Assembly: GCF_050003625.1 (NCBI RefSeq)
Contig: NC_134398.1
Coordinates: 72,159,635-72,223,634 of the forward strand
DNA from: Haematobia irritans
Lineage: Eukaryota > Arthropoda > Insecta > Diptera > Muscidae
Direction: 5' to 3'
Length of the DNA stretch: 64,000 nucleotides
This document shows, one piece after another, positions 22,787 through 33,334 of the stretch (the stretch's first letter is position 1; each line of letters starts with the position of its first letter). A model generated the notes under the pieces. The model ran no database searches and had not been told where the DNA came from. It saw only the letters and a program-made list of their open reading frames with translations. The position numbers and the translations under genes are program-made.

Positions 22787-24915
22787 TTAAATGATCAACC
22801 ATACTGAAAGATTATAAACTAGAGGGTTTTCTGATAGAGTGCAGCGATAGATAAAGTTGCTATTATATGAAATCATTTTTACACCGGCTAAGTCATGCAA
22901 CCGTTGAGTGGGATAGTCCCAAGGCAAATTAAGGATCATTTTTAATACTTTATTTTGGAAAATTTGTAAAGTTTTAATATGTGCACTTGCACAATCTCCC
23001 CATACTGCACAAGCATACAATAAAATAGACTGGACAACTGTTTTGTATAAAATAATTTTGTTCGGAACTGACAACCTCGCATTTCTCTTGATCAAAGGAT
23101 ACAACAATTTGGTCGCTATATTAAATTTGTTCTTAATCGCTTGGATAGGATCTCGAAAAATTAACTTTTTATCGAGGATAACACCCAAATATTTCACGTT
23201 TTGGCACCACTCAATGGGATGTCCACCCAATGTGATGCATGAATTGGGAATGTTAGCCGCACTTCTTTTTCGAGTAAAGAATATAGCTTGCGTCTTATTA
23301 GCATTTATTTTTATTTTCCATTTGGACATAAAAGAGTAAACTTGATCCAAAGAATTATCCCATGTGGAGAACTATCCGTGGCAAAGATTCGAATATTATC
23401 CGCGTAGAGAACGACATTACAATTTGGAAGTTTTGGAAAATCTGCACAATATAAAATGTATAGTAATGTACCGGTAACTGATCCCTGAGGGACACCAGCA
23501 GGTATATGCTTGACCGCTGAAAGTGTGTGATCTACAGAAACAAAAAGATCGTTTGACAAAAAACTTTTGATCCTTGTTACAAGAAAAATTGGTAGACCCA
23601 AGTTTACTAATTTAAAAATCAACCCGTCGTGCCAGACCGTGGCAAAAGCTTTTTCAACATCTAGCAACACTAATCCCGTAGACTCCTTTCTTGTAAAACC
23701 ATAACTTATCTGTTGGCAATATCTTTTAACCTCATGCGAAGTACTGTGTATACTCTTGAAACCAAATTGTTCGTCAGGAATCACACTTTTTTGGAATGTG
23801 AATGATTGTATTTTATCTCGTATTACGTTTTCGAAAAATTTTCCTGTACAACTGAGGAGACTAATTGGTCGATAGCTGGAAATTGAAATAGGAATAATCT
23901 TTGCTTTTTTCCACAAGGTAGGAAAATAGTGTAATCTCAAACAGCTATTGAACATATAGCAGAGGTAGCTGATAGCAAGTTCAGGTAGGTTCTTTAAGAG
24001 AACCATACTAATATCGTCAAGGCCCCGTGATTTTTTATTTACACAGGTCTTTATAAGCCCAACAACGTAATGTGGGTTGATAAATTCAGTATCATCTGTT
24101 GTGACCGTCTGATCCTCAAAGCGCTCAGTGAATCTGTCAACTAGCCTATCAAATAAAATTGATCCCAGATTCATCGATAATGAGTGATTCCTCTCGAAGA
24201 AAGTTGCAAAAGCATCACATTTTTCATTACTTGTTGTCGTCAAACCATCCGCCGATTTTATTGCTGGTATGACTACTCTTTTGCGTTTTAAGACCATTGT
24301 AATATTCCAGAAAGGTTTGTCTACCTTCTTTAAAGATGAGAGAAGCAACTTCCATTTACGATTTCTGTACAAGGATATCATATTCTGCATCTCTTTTGAT
24401 AACTCCTGTAAGACTATGTACACCCAGAGAAGGAATATGATGACCTCAAACATGTTTTAAGAGGAAAATGTTATTTTTGGGTGGTGACAATGTAACATGG
24501 TTTTCGCAACCATGTTATTTTCTCGGAAATCATGTATCTGATTTCGGCAAGCTGGTTATATTTGACGAGAAAATAACATTTTAGTGACAAACATGTTACA
24601 TGGTCACCATACAAAAATAACATTTTGCTCTTGTTCTCATGTTTGAGGTGATCAGGTGCGTGTAATCGCTCATTTGCCTATATTTAGTACATTGGCGCTT
24701 ATAATAATTTTTAGTTTTTATCATCCTAACAATGAAACTCCGTAATTTAAACACATTTCCTATATTTCTCCTTGGAGGGACGTATAATTCCTCCGTTTTC
24801 AATAAGGTTCTATTAAAGAATTCAATATTCTCGTCAATTCTCGACATAGAAACATCAGAAGATATCGTTTGGGCGTTTCCAAATTGCATTGAGAGAAATC
24901 TACGGTATTCGACCC
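22787..24915 (-). pseudogene. Jockey-type reverse transcriptase, disrupted
   Basis: The order of blocks is that of a jockey-group reverse transcriptase. An N-terminal linker region reads in the frame ending near 24665. After the MITE come a YRPISLLSCTGKFFENVI block, an LLDVEKAFATVWHDGL block, a GVPQGSVTGTLL block, and the catalytic motif as YADN instead of YADD (about 23395-23406). A frameshift near 23340 moves the C-terminal part (KTQAIFF, VKYLGVILDKKL, ILLYACAVWG) into another frame. The MITE at 24421 also breaks it. The motif change and frameshift make it inactive. Enzymatically, intact relatives copy LINE RNA into DNA at a nicked target. Confidence 0.85.
24421..24662. mobile_element. 242-bp MITE with TA target duplication, copy 2
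   Basis: Same family as 7568-7817. It is flanked by TA at 24419-24420 and 24663-24664. Removing the element and one TA gives an uninterrupted LINE reading frame (minus strand, ...SDYIVLQEL...), which confirms both the boundaries and the duplication. Confidence 0.95.
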
Positions 24916-25268
24916 CTAAGCAAAATTTGCATTCGTATTTTAAAGACATGAAATCTTTGACCTCACAACAATATTTTTTCAGTGTAGCCACTTGAAATGT
25001 TTATTGAACAAAACTAGAAAGAATGAAGTGAGTTGGAGTACAGTAATTGAAACTTTTATGAATTAAATCCCTAGTATGTATGATATTTATTCGATTCAAT
25101 TATAAATGGATTTATTGATACACTTTGTCATTAGTTTTCACAAGTCTATATTTGATAATATAGAGAGAACAATTATCTTGGTTGGTGGGATTTTCCGTTA
25201 AATTTGCTCCTTTGTCAAGGAAGGAGATAGAAAACAGATCATAATAAACTCTTGCTTCTTTACTCCTA

Positions 25269-25540
25269 CACTGAAAAATAAAGTTTTTTTGGATCCAATG
25301 ATTTTGACCTTCCACTAGGGATATTTGCATTGATTTCCATCCAAAAATGTGTCTTCTGTACTGTGTACAATTAAAATTGGGGTACAGATCTCATTTATCG
25401 AATTTTCATTCTCTTATTGTGATATATTAACAAAACTATTTTCGTCCAAATAATAATATCGAAAAAAGCCGCAAAATAGCAAAAAAAATATATTTTTGTA
25501 GTTAAATTTTAATTTGTTTTCGAAATTCTCCATATCCCAA
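25269..25540. repeat. CACTG-ended element fragment, subfamily B
   Basis: It begins CACTGAAAAATAAAG after TA (25267-25268) and continues with 'ggatccaatgattttgacct' and 'ggtacagatctcatttatc', as in 19777-20384. No right end found. Confidence 0.7.
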
Positions 25541-26165
25541 TAAGTATGTCCATTTTTAAGTATGTCGCAAACATTTTATGAACTCAACGTGGCCATAAAG
25601 TTCAATGACCGTACACATAAATTCAATATGAACTAAACACCCAGAAAGAAGTGACCACTTCTTCAAGTTAATATGAACTCATTGTGAAGAAAGTTGAACT
25701 TCGTATAGCGCCAAAGACATTTTTATTTGTTTGAACGATCTGATTTTCGTAGAAATTAGGTAGTATGCATTCCATATATTAGTTAACATTTTACTATATT
25801 TATGTACCACTATAGTACAGAATGAAAAAATTTAACTGAATTGAATTCATATATGGAATGATTTTATTGAATTTGTTTCATTCATTTGGACAAATCTTAC
25901 ATATTTGTGGTAAACCTTTTACTTCATAATTAGTACTGCTTACCTTCGTTTTTAAATACAGTTTTATTTATATAAGCATTTTTTCTTCAATAAAAGACAT
26001 GTTTTATTAATATATTAAATATATTTATTGAACGTAATGCTTTTCTTCTTCTTGTTCCTTTCACTTTTAATAAGATGCTGCGAAACGATTTTGTCCTCCT
26101 TTTACAATTTCAATACCTACAAATATAAAAAATCATAAACCAATTTTTTCACAAAAGGTTAGCGT
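25541..26165. other. Intergenic DNA
   Basis: 25646-25702 matches 17031-17095 (CACCCAGAAAGAAGTGACCA). The remainder is AT-rich with no gene seen. Confidence 0.45.
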
Positions 26166-27614
26166 CACACTGAAAAAACAGTGAACCCTTTTCCATCGCA
26201 AAATGAACTAAACTGTAGTAATATTGACCATGATTTAGCCCTTAAGATTTTTTTTTCAATTGGTCTAGTTTATAATTCTCTTAAATTTCAGTTCATCTAT
26301 AACATTGTATTTTAGTTCATTTTTACAATACCATAGGATTTATATACCCCTACCAAGTTAAAAAGTCAGTATTATTTTGGTTTACTTGCTTATTTTTCGG
26401 GAATATTTCCGATAATAAAAATTGGTTAACAGGCTCTTTAAAATTTCGACGACTAAACTATTTTTAAATCAATCATTCCACAGTATAGAGAAATTAAATA
26501 AATAAAGGAACAACAAACCGTTATACTATTATGAAAATTTTCATACAATAAAATTAAACTTTCTTTAAGCAAAAGTACTTTATTATAAAAACTTATGATG
26601 AAAGTTCTTAATACAATGTTTTTGTGAATAAAAATTATAATCACGTGGAACAAGGAAGTAGTTTATTTTAACTCGCTTTTTGGACATTTTGACTTTTCCT
26701 TAGTTTTTTATTCATCGTAAGTATATTTTTCACATATCTTGCTGAAAAAAATGGAAGGAATAATGAAAATTGTTAAAAATTAACATGAAATAAAATATAA
26801 TTTTTTAGCTCTTTAAATTAGCTTGTAACTTACCATATTTGGGAGCATTTTATTAAATGGTGTAAGGAATTCAACTTTTCTTAGATAAAAGTACCTCATA
26901 AAGTTTGTACCTGAAACAATTAGAGAAATAATGAATTAAGTAATATATTAACTCATAAAATTGTGTTGTTATCGATGTGAAGGACATAATACAATAAATA
27001 TTCTTGTTAAAAGAAAGCCAAAGTTTTAGTATAAATTCTCTATTACCAATTCTCTATTACAATGTATGCTGAGGTTAAAAAGTTATCGAAATTCATTTGG
27101 GGTTACTCTGAAATTAAATATTTATTGTTTACATTAAATAAAAAACATTAAATTGGTTTTCAAAAAATCTAATTAAAGAAATAATATGCATAAAAAAGTA
27201 AATATTCTGGTTAAAAGTATGTTAAAGAAAGCTTACCAATTCATAAAAATGTTTCCAAATTGTTATTCTGAAATTAAATATTTGTTTTTTACATTAAAAA
27301 TATTAAATTGGTTTCCAAAAAATTTGATTAAAGAAATACTAAAATAAAGTATTAAAAACCTGTAATTTTGATGATAAAAAGGTCATAAAAACGTAAATAT
27401 TCTAGTTGAAAGAAAACCAATTTTTAAAAGAAAACTTAACAATTCTCTATTTTTTAAATTTGTTCGAACCCATCTGGAGTTGCTCTGAAATTAAATATTG
27501 CTTTTACAACAAAGAAAAACATTAAACTGGTTTCCAAAAAACAAATTAATTGACAAATAATAATATACACAAAAGATATTATTTTTAAAAGAAAGCCATA
27601 TTTAAAAAAAAACA

Positions 27615-27845
27615 GTGGCCTTGTTAATGGTGAGGAAGTACATTTTGAAGGACTCCAAGAAATACAAAGTGCTGGTAAGAGATGACCGAATGAAAATAAA
27701 TGATAAATGGTTTTCGTGGGACAGTGGAAATCGTCTTGTATGTGGAAAACTGTCTGCTGAGACGGTACTGAAAGATTTGTATGGCGAAGATCTATCCAAA
27801 ACTAATTTTAATGACACTTTCGATAACATATTCTCAAAAAACTAG
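27615..27845 (+). CDS. C-terminal remnant of LINE ORF1 (probable)
   Basis: A 76-residue frame ends 8 bases before the ORF2 ATG. It is charged (KDSKKYKVLVRDDRMKIND, later GKLSAETVLKDLYGEDLSK). I see no zinc knuckle or RNA-binding motif. Position alone, immediately upstream of an EN/RT frame on the same strand with near-overlap spacing, suggests the tail of an ORF1 product truncated during insertion. The ATG is probably an internal methionine. The function is not visible from the sequence. Confidence 0.5.
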   Translation: MALLMVRKYILKDSKKYKVLVRDDRMKINDKWFSWDSGNRLVCGKLSAETVLKDLYGEDLSKTNFNDTFDNIFSKN

Positions 27846-27853
27846 AAAGAAAT

Positions 27854-30800
27854 ATGCCTGAAACCCCAAAACAAAAAATATTATTAAAAATTGTCTCATA
27901 TAATATAAACGGATTGCCAAATAAATATTTGTACCCATACTTTTTTGATTATTTGTGCAACTTTGATGTAATTTTGTTAATAGAAACTCACTTGGAGGGA
28001 GAATTTACAAAACAGGCAGAAAGATACTTTCCAGGTTATGAAATTAAATGGGTAAATGCGGATAGAAGTTGCCGATTTGGACGGGCGATTGGAGGAGTTA
28101 TGCTTGGAGTAAAACGAAATATTACTACAAAAAATGTGAGGTATAAAATTAAAAGTATTAATGGATTTATCGCCGTTGAAATATGTTTAGGAGAATTTAA
28201 TGCATTTATTGTCCCACTATATTTGAGAAGTGCTAATTGGGCAAAAGACTTCGAAAATGTCAAGCAACTTTTGGACATAACAAAGCATGAGTCTGTGGCA
28301 CTTATAGGAGATATTAACATAAGAATAGGTGAACTCCAACAAGAAATTATGCCATTATTCATGGAAAAGTTCCCATCAGGTTTGGCCAGACGTAGTTCTA
28401 AAGACAAAGTTTGTAATGGGAGAGGACGTACATACACTGAATTTTGTAATGAAAACAATATGATTATTTTGAATGGGCAAACGAAGGGAGACGAGGAAGG
28501 TAATTTTACTTTTATCAGTTATGCGGGAAAGTCTGTCAACGATATCTGCTCAATATCTCAATCTCTCTTACAAAGCGTAGAAGATTTCACAGTGGAAGAC
28601 AAAATTTGGTCAGATCACATGCCAATAGTTCTAACTCTCAAACTTGATTTCTGGGGAAACAATGCAAATAAACTCAAATTACTGCCAAAACTTATGTGGA
28701 AAGAATCCGAAAGGAATAATTATCAATGCAACTTGAATAGGAACCTTCAAGAGATGTCAATTGTAAATGAAACCCTCACATTAAAGCATCTAACGGATGT
28801 AATAATTAAATCAGCAACAAAAGTACAAATTACACCAACTTACACTAAGAAAAATAAGTGGTTTAACGATAGATGCCACTGGGCTAGGAAAAAGGTTTTT
28901 GCAAGCTTGCACAAATTCAGAAAAACAAATAATGAAGCGGATAAATCTACATATTTAAAGGCCCAAAAGGAATACAAATTAATTTGCGAATCAAGCAAAC
29001 AAATGTACTATGATGCAATTACAAGAAAACTTAATTGTATCCACAATGGCAAGGAATGGTGGACACTGGCGAAAGAAATAGGTAACCAAAGTACCCAAAT
29101 TAGTCCACAAGTAGATGCCAAAACACTATCAAACTATTTTCGGACATTGTTAAATCCCGAGCAGAATGCACAGATTATTTATTACGCCCCAATGCTAACG
29201 AACAATTTTTTGTTGGACGCTGACATAACAGTAGCAGAAATCAAATCCATCCTATCTTCAGTCAAATTAAACAAAGCCCCAGGTGAAGACAGAATCCCTT
29301 ACGAGTTTTTCATTAATTCCACAGATAATTTTCTACAAAAACTTGCCCAGGTATACAATCACATATATACACACGGAGACATCGATGAAGCAATTATAAG
29401 AACCGTGATCTTTCCTATACACAAGAAGGGCGCATTAAATGAAGTTTCTAATTACAGAGGAATATCATTTATTAACTGCGTTGCAAAAATCTTCATGGGA
29501 ATCTTGAATGAGAGGCTATTCAATTGGGCAGAGGAAGAAAAAGTATTATCAGAATACCAGGCTGGCTTCAGAAGAGGTTATTCAACCACCGATAATTTAT
29601 ACACACTAGCGTCGATTGTGCACTTAAAGTTAGCGGAAAAGAAGAAAGTTTATGCATTTTTTGTAGACTTTAAAGCTGCTTTTGATATGGTTTGCAGGAG
29701 ACTAATGATTTATAAAATGCATCATCTAGGAATATCATATAAATTTGTGCGAATGATAAACAATATTTATGAAAACACACTCTCTGCAGTATGGACAGGT
29801 GAGGAATTATCGGATTATTTCGAGACAACTTCAGGTGTTAAACAAGGATGCCTGCTTTCGCCTCTGTTGTTTGCCCTTTATATGAATGATATCCATGATG
29901 CACTACGAGGTGGAGTAATAATTGATGATATTAATATACGAGTACTATTATACGCCGATGACATTGTGATCATAGCTGAGGAAAGATCGGAACTGCAAAG
30001 CATGATACAAAATCTAGAACATTACTGCAATGATTGGAACCTTACTGTCAACACAAACAAATCAAAGATATTGGTGTTTAGAAAAGGTGGCAAGCTTTCC
30101 GAGCATGAGCGATGGACTTATCGTGGAGAAGAAATCGAAGTAGTTTCGGAATATAAATATCTGGGAGTTATTATTACTCCACAGATGAAATTCCGTAGTC
30201 ATATCCGAAATAGGAACATACAATCTAAGAGTGCGATTAAAACGACATGGAAAAACTTTTTACAGAAAGACAATATAAACCTGTGGCAAAAATGGAATCT
30301 CTATCAGGCCGTTTGTAGATCCATTCAATCTTATGCCGCTCAGATATGGGGATATGGAAATTTTGAAGAGGTAGACAAACTACAAAGATATTTTCTAAAG
30401 AAAGTTTTACATCTACCAGATACTACGCCAAACTACGCTTTAGCGATCGAAACCGGACTTGAGGAGGGACATTTATATACACTTAACCTGCATCTTAATT
30501 ATATTAAAAGAACTCTATTTAAATACCACCAGGAAAGACTTCCTTGTCGAATGACAAAAATCATTATACAGAAGAACCTATTCTGGGCTAAGGATATAAA
30601 TAATATGCTGAGAGAGATTGATCAGCAACCAATATCAGTGAGAACATCACAAAATATGTTTAATAACACGGCTACCATCCTATTAGAGAACTTAAGACAG
30701 AGATATAAAAATAATTATTTACAAAAGGCTCTAATGTCCAATGCCCGAATATATAAAAAACTTAACCATACAATAGGATCCAAGTACTTAAACGGTCAAT

Positions 30801-31123
30801 ACAGCTCCGGAGATATAACATGGATACTGAAAACTAGATGCGACCTGATAATCCTAAATGGGAATAAACGTTATAGAGAAGCGACAGCAAACAACCAATG
30901 TACGTTATGTAATCTACGTGAGTGCGAAAACCTACAACATTTTATGGGAATTTGTCCAGTATTGGGAGTCTACCGACAACATTATTTTGGGAAACTCCAG
31001 CTTTCTGAAGACGAAATAGTCGAGATACTAAATGGAGGGGAAACGGCAGACTGGAAGAATATGATATCTTATATAAAAACGGCGCTACGGTTTAGAGACT
31101 TGATTACCACAGAGTTTAATTGA
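27854..31123 (+). CDS. LINE ORF2: apurinic-type endonuclease plus reverse transcriptase, 1089 aa, intact
   Basis: This protein would nick target DNA and reverse-transcribe LINE RNA in place. An exonuclease-endonuclease-phosphatase domain lies at about residues 10-270, with SYNINGL near 15, an LIETH block near 41, GDINIRIGE near 154 and a catalytic SDHMPIV near 255. The reverse transcriptase covers about 450-780: IFPIHKKG, NYRGISFINC, AGFRRGYSTTDNL, FFVDFKAAFD, GVKQGCLLSPLLFALY and the catalytic YADD at 700-703. A C-terminal Cys/His cluster (CTLCN...HFMGICP) begins near 1016. There are no stops or frameshifts. The element is 5'-truncated, so it may lack a promoter. The clade is not assigned; the RT is unlike the jockey-type copies elsewhere in the window. 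Confidence 0.92.
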   Translation: MPETPKQKILLKIVSYNINGLPNKYLYPYFFDYLCNFDVILLIETHLEGEFTKQAERYFPGYEIKWVNADRSCRFGRAIGGVMLGVKRNITTKNVRYKIKSINGFIAVEICLGEFNAFIVPLYLRSANWAKDFENVKQLLDITKHESVALIGDINIRIGELQQEIMPLFMEKFPSGLARRSSKDKVCNGRGRTYTEFCNENNMIILNGQTKGDEEGNFTFISYAGKSVNDICSISQSLLQSVEDFTVEDKIWSDHMPIVLTLKLDFWGNNANKLKLLPKLMWKESERNNYQCNLNRNLQEMSIVNETLTLKHLTDVIIKSATKVQITPTYTKKNKWFNDRCHWARKKVFASLHKFRKTNNEADKSTYLKAQKEYKLICESSKQMYYDAITRKLNCIHNGKEWWTLAKEIGNQSTQISPQVDAKTLSNYFRTLLNPEQNAQIIYYAPMLTNNFLLDADITVAEIKSILSSVKLNKAPGEDRIPYEFFINSTDNFLQKLAQVYNHIYTHGDIDEAIIRTVIFPIHKKGALNEVSNYRGISFINCVAKIFMGILNERLFNWAEEEKVLSEYQAGFRRGYSTTDNLYTLASIVHLKLAEKKKVYAFFVDFKAAFDMVCRRLMIYKMHHLGISYKFVRMINNIYENTLSAVWTGEELSDYFETTSGVKQGCLLSPLLFALYMNDIHDALRGGVIIDDINIRVLLYADDIVIIAEERSELQSMIQNLEHYCNDWNLTVNTNKSKILVFRKGGKLSEHERWTYRGEEIEVVSEYKYLGVIITPQMKFRSHIRNRNIQSKSAIKTTWKNFLQKDNINLWQKWNLYQAVCRSIQSYAAQIWGYGNFEEVDKLQRYFLKKVLHLPDTTPNYALAIETGLEEGHLYTLNLHLNYIKRTLFKYHQERLPCRMTKIIIQKNLFWAKDINNMLREIDQQPISVRTSQNMFNNTATILLENLRQRYKNNYLQKALMSNARIYKKLNHTIGSKYLNGQYSSGDITWILKTRCDLIILNGNKRYREATANNQCTLCNLRECENLQHFMGICPVLGVYRQHYFGKLQLSEDEIVEILNGGETADWKNMISYIKTALRFRDLITTEFN

Positions 31124-32400
31124 ATGTTTGAAACAAAATTTAATTGTACCGTTTTATTTTACTCAAGATTTCAGCAAAAATTAGTCTAAGGTTCGGCTGA
31201 CGACGAAAGTCATAGCCGTATATCTCTTTGTTTTATTTTATCTTGGGTCGATTTATTTATTAACTTGAATTCATACTCAATATATTCATAATTATTAGAA
31301 CATGAAATGTAACTTATTAAACAATAAAGAGATACTACTACTACTACTACTACTACTTACCAATTTATGACTAAACTATACGCTGAGATATAACAAAAAT
31401 TTTCCAAATTCACCTGGAATTGAATATTAATTCTTTACATAGAATAATAAAAATTTCAATACACTTTCAATTTCAACACATTTTCCTAAATATTCTTAAT
31501 AACTTTTCTCTAAACTACCGATAAAATATTAATAACTTTCATTTAAAAGGTTTAATAAACAAACACCAATATATGTCTCAAAATTCCAAAATATTCCATG
31601 CCTTTATATTCCCTTGTTGCATACCTGCTTAAAAGATGCAACAACCCACGCCAACGCCAACTATACAACTGAAGCATGCCAAACAAAACCAAGCAAAACC
31701 AAAACATTTCTACAACAACAAAAACACTTGTGCCTTCATTGAAAACAACACCTCATCCAGACAAATAAACTATTCGCGAATAATAAACACACACACAAAC
31801 CACTGAATGAACAAAAATAAAAAACAACCCCACGCTCAGATATACGCAACACAGTGTTGCCAGGTGATTTTTGATTCTTCCCCCCAAATCTTAAGAAAAA
31901 AACCCCTAAATTCGTCTAGACTTTTTTCAAAAAACCCCAAAAAATTTAAGAATGTTAATAAGTCCAAAAAAGTGTCCCAAAATTTCGATAAAAAATCCTG
32001 CAGTGATACGCTTTACAAATTAAATTTGAGACAAGAACAAAATTTCTTTTGAAGTAAATAAAAATCAGTAGATAACATCATTATACCACTTTTCACAAAG
32101 TCGGGTTTATTTGTCTAAAATTTCGTTCCTGAGGAAAGTAATTTTGCTATGGGTATAATAATAAAATGTATATCAATATAAAGAGCAGACAAAACAATAT
32201 AATTCAATGTATAAATCTTTCAAATCAAATTAATTGAAACAACGGGTTATAATATATAAATAATAGAAATAAAAAATAAACAAAAATTAAAGTTCAGTAA
32301 ATATATACATTATTCGCCAAAATTGTAGGCGTGAAATTATGAGACCAATAATTTAATGTTACAATACCATTTCTTAATTTGTTTTTAATTGTATCAAATA

Positions 32401-33334
32401 AAGGATGATTTGTTAAGAGCTTGATAACTTTTAAAAAAAAAAAAACGCATAAAATTTGCAAAATCTCATCGGTTCTTTATTTGAAACGTTAGATTGGTCC
32501 ATGACATTTACTTTTTGAAGATAATTTCATTTAAATGTTGACCGCGGCTGCGTCTTAGGTGGTCCATTCGGAAAGTCCAATTTTGGGCAACTTTTTCGAG
32601 CATTTCGGCCGGAATAGCCCGAATTTCTTCGGAAATGTTGTCTTCCAAAGCTGGAATAGTTGCTGGCTTATTTCTGTAGACTTTAGACTTGACGTAGCCC
32701 CACAAAAAATAGTCTAAAGGCGTCAAATCGCATGATCTTGGTGGCCAACTTACCGGTCCATTTCTTGAGATGAATTGTTCTCCGAAGTTTTCCCTCAAAA
32801 TGGCCATAGAATCGCGAGCTGTGTGGCATGTAGCGCCATCTTGTTGAAACCACATGTCAACCAAGTTCAGTTCTTCCATTTTTGGCAACAAAAAGTTTGT
32901 TAGCATCGAACGATAGCGATCGCCATTCACCGTAACGTTGCGTCCAACAGCATCTTTGAAAAAATACGGTCCAATGATTCCACCAGCGTACAAACCACAC
33001 CAAACAGTGCATTTTTCGGGATGCATGGGCAGTTCTTGAACGGCTTCTGGTTGCTCTTCACTCCAAATGCGGCAATTTTGCTTATTTACGTAGCCATTCA
33101 ACCAGAAATGAGCCTCATCGCTGAACAAAATTTGTCGATAAAAAAGCGGATTTTCTGCCAACTTTTCTAGGGCCCATTCACTGAAAATTCGACGTTGTGG
33201 CTCGTTAGTAAGTCTATTCATGATGAAATGTCAAAGCATACTGAGCATCTTTCTCTTTGACACCATGTCTGAAATCCCACGTGATCTGTCAAATACTAAT
33301 GCATGAAAATCCTAACCTCAAAAGAATCACCCTT
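32401..33334 (-). mobile_element. Internally deleted mariner-type element
   Basis: The ends AAGGATGATTTGTTAAGAGC (left) and AAGGGTGATTCTTTTGAGG (right, complement) are imperfect inverted repeats bounded by TA (32399-32400, 33335-33336). At 934 bp it is shorter than complete mariners, and the transposase lacks its N-terminal DNA-binding part, consistent with an internal deletion near 33225-33260. Confidence 0.85.
32508..33221 (-). pseudogene. Mariner-family transposase, catalytic domain only
   Basis: The 237-residue frame covers the catalytic domain. The first acidic residue is in FSDEAHF (residue 35), the second in WFQQDGATCHTA (128) and the third in RSCDLTPLDYFLWG (165), with 36 residues between the last two. 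A complete family member would have an N-terminal helix-turn-helix region of roughly 100 residues, absent here. Upstream, the minus strand reads remnants such as VSKRKMLSM in another frame before the terminal repeat. The enzyme would cut and paste its element at TA sites. This copy should be unable to bind its ends by itself. A more decayed relative is at 8998-9545. Confidence 0.88.

Larger units (their letters stand above)
20836..24915 (-). mobile_element. Jockey-type LINE, 5'-truncated, with nested repeats
   Basis: On the minus strand it runs from 24915 (inside the reverse transcriptase N-terminal region) to an A-rich 3' tail at 20836-20870. CTAAG at 20831-20835 and 24916-24920 is the apparent target duplication; joining the flanks there restores the CACTG element. 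It carries a 153-bp-array element (21007-22660) in its 3' part and a MITE (24421-24662) in its coding part. Confidence 0.75.
19687..24984. mobile_element. CACTG-ended DNA element split by nested insertions
   Basis: The left end CACTGAAAAAAGCATGCCCG and right end ...ttttttcagtg are flanked by TA at 19685-19686 and 24985-24986. The two halves match the undisturbed element at 61717-62328 (reverse orientation) and the relative at 41551-42160. It has been interrupted first near 19777 by another CACTG element and at 20836 by a LINE. No transposase remains. Confidence 0.75.
27612..31356 (+). mobile_element. LINE with intact endonuclease/reverse transcriptase frame
   Basis: It contains a short frame (27615-27845), a long frame (27854-31123), a 3' untranslated region of ~210 bp and a (TAC)n tail at 31333-31356. 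The uninterrupted target is seen in the inverted partner near 35779 (ggtaagtatttttttaatat), which places the insertion between an A-run and 'tacttacc'. I see no clear target duplication. The 5' part, including most of a first ORF, is missing. Confidence 0.85.

Noticed and set aside
28036..28458. 140-codon minus-strand frame
   Set aside because: It is the antisense shadow of the LINE endonuclease domain.
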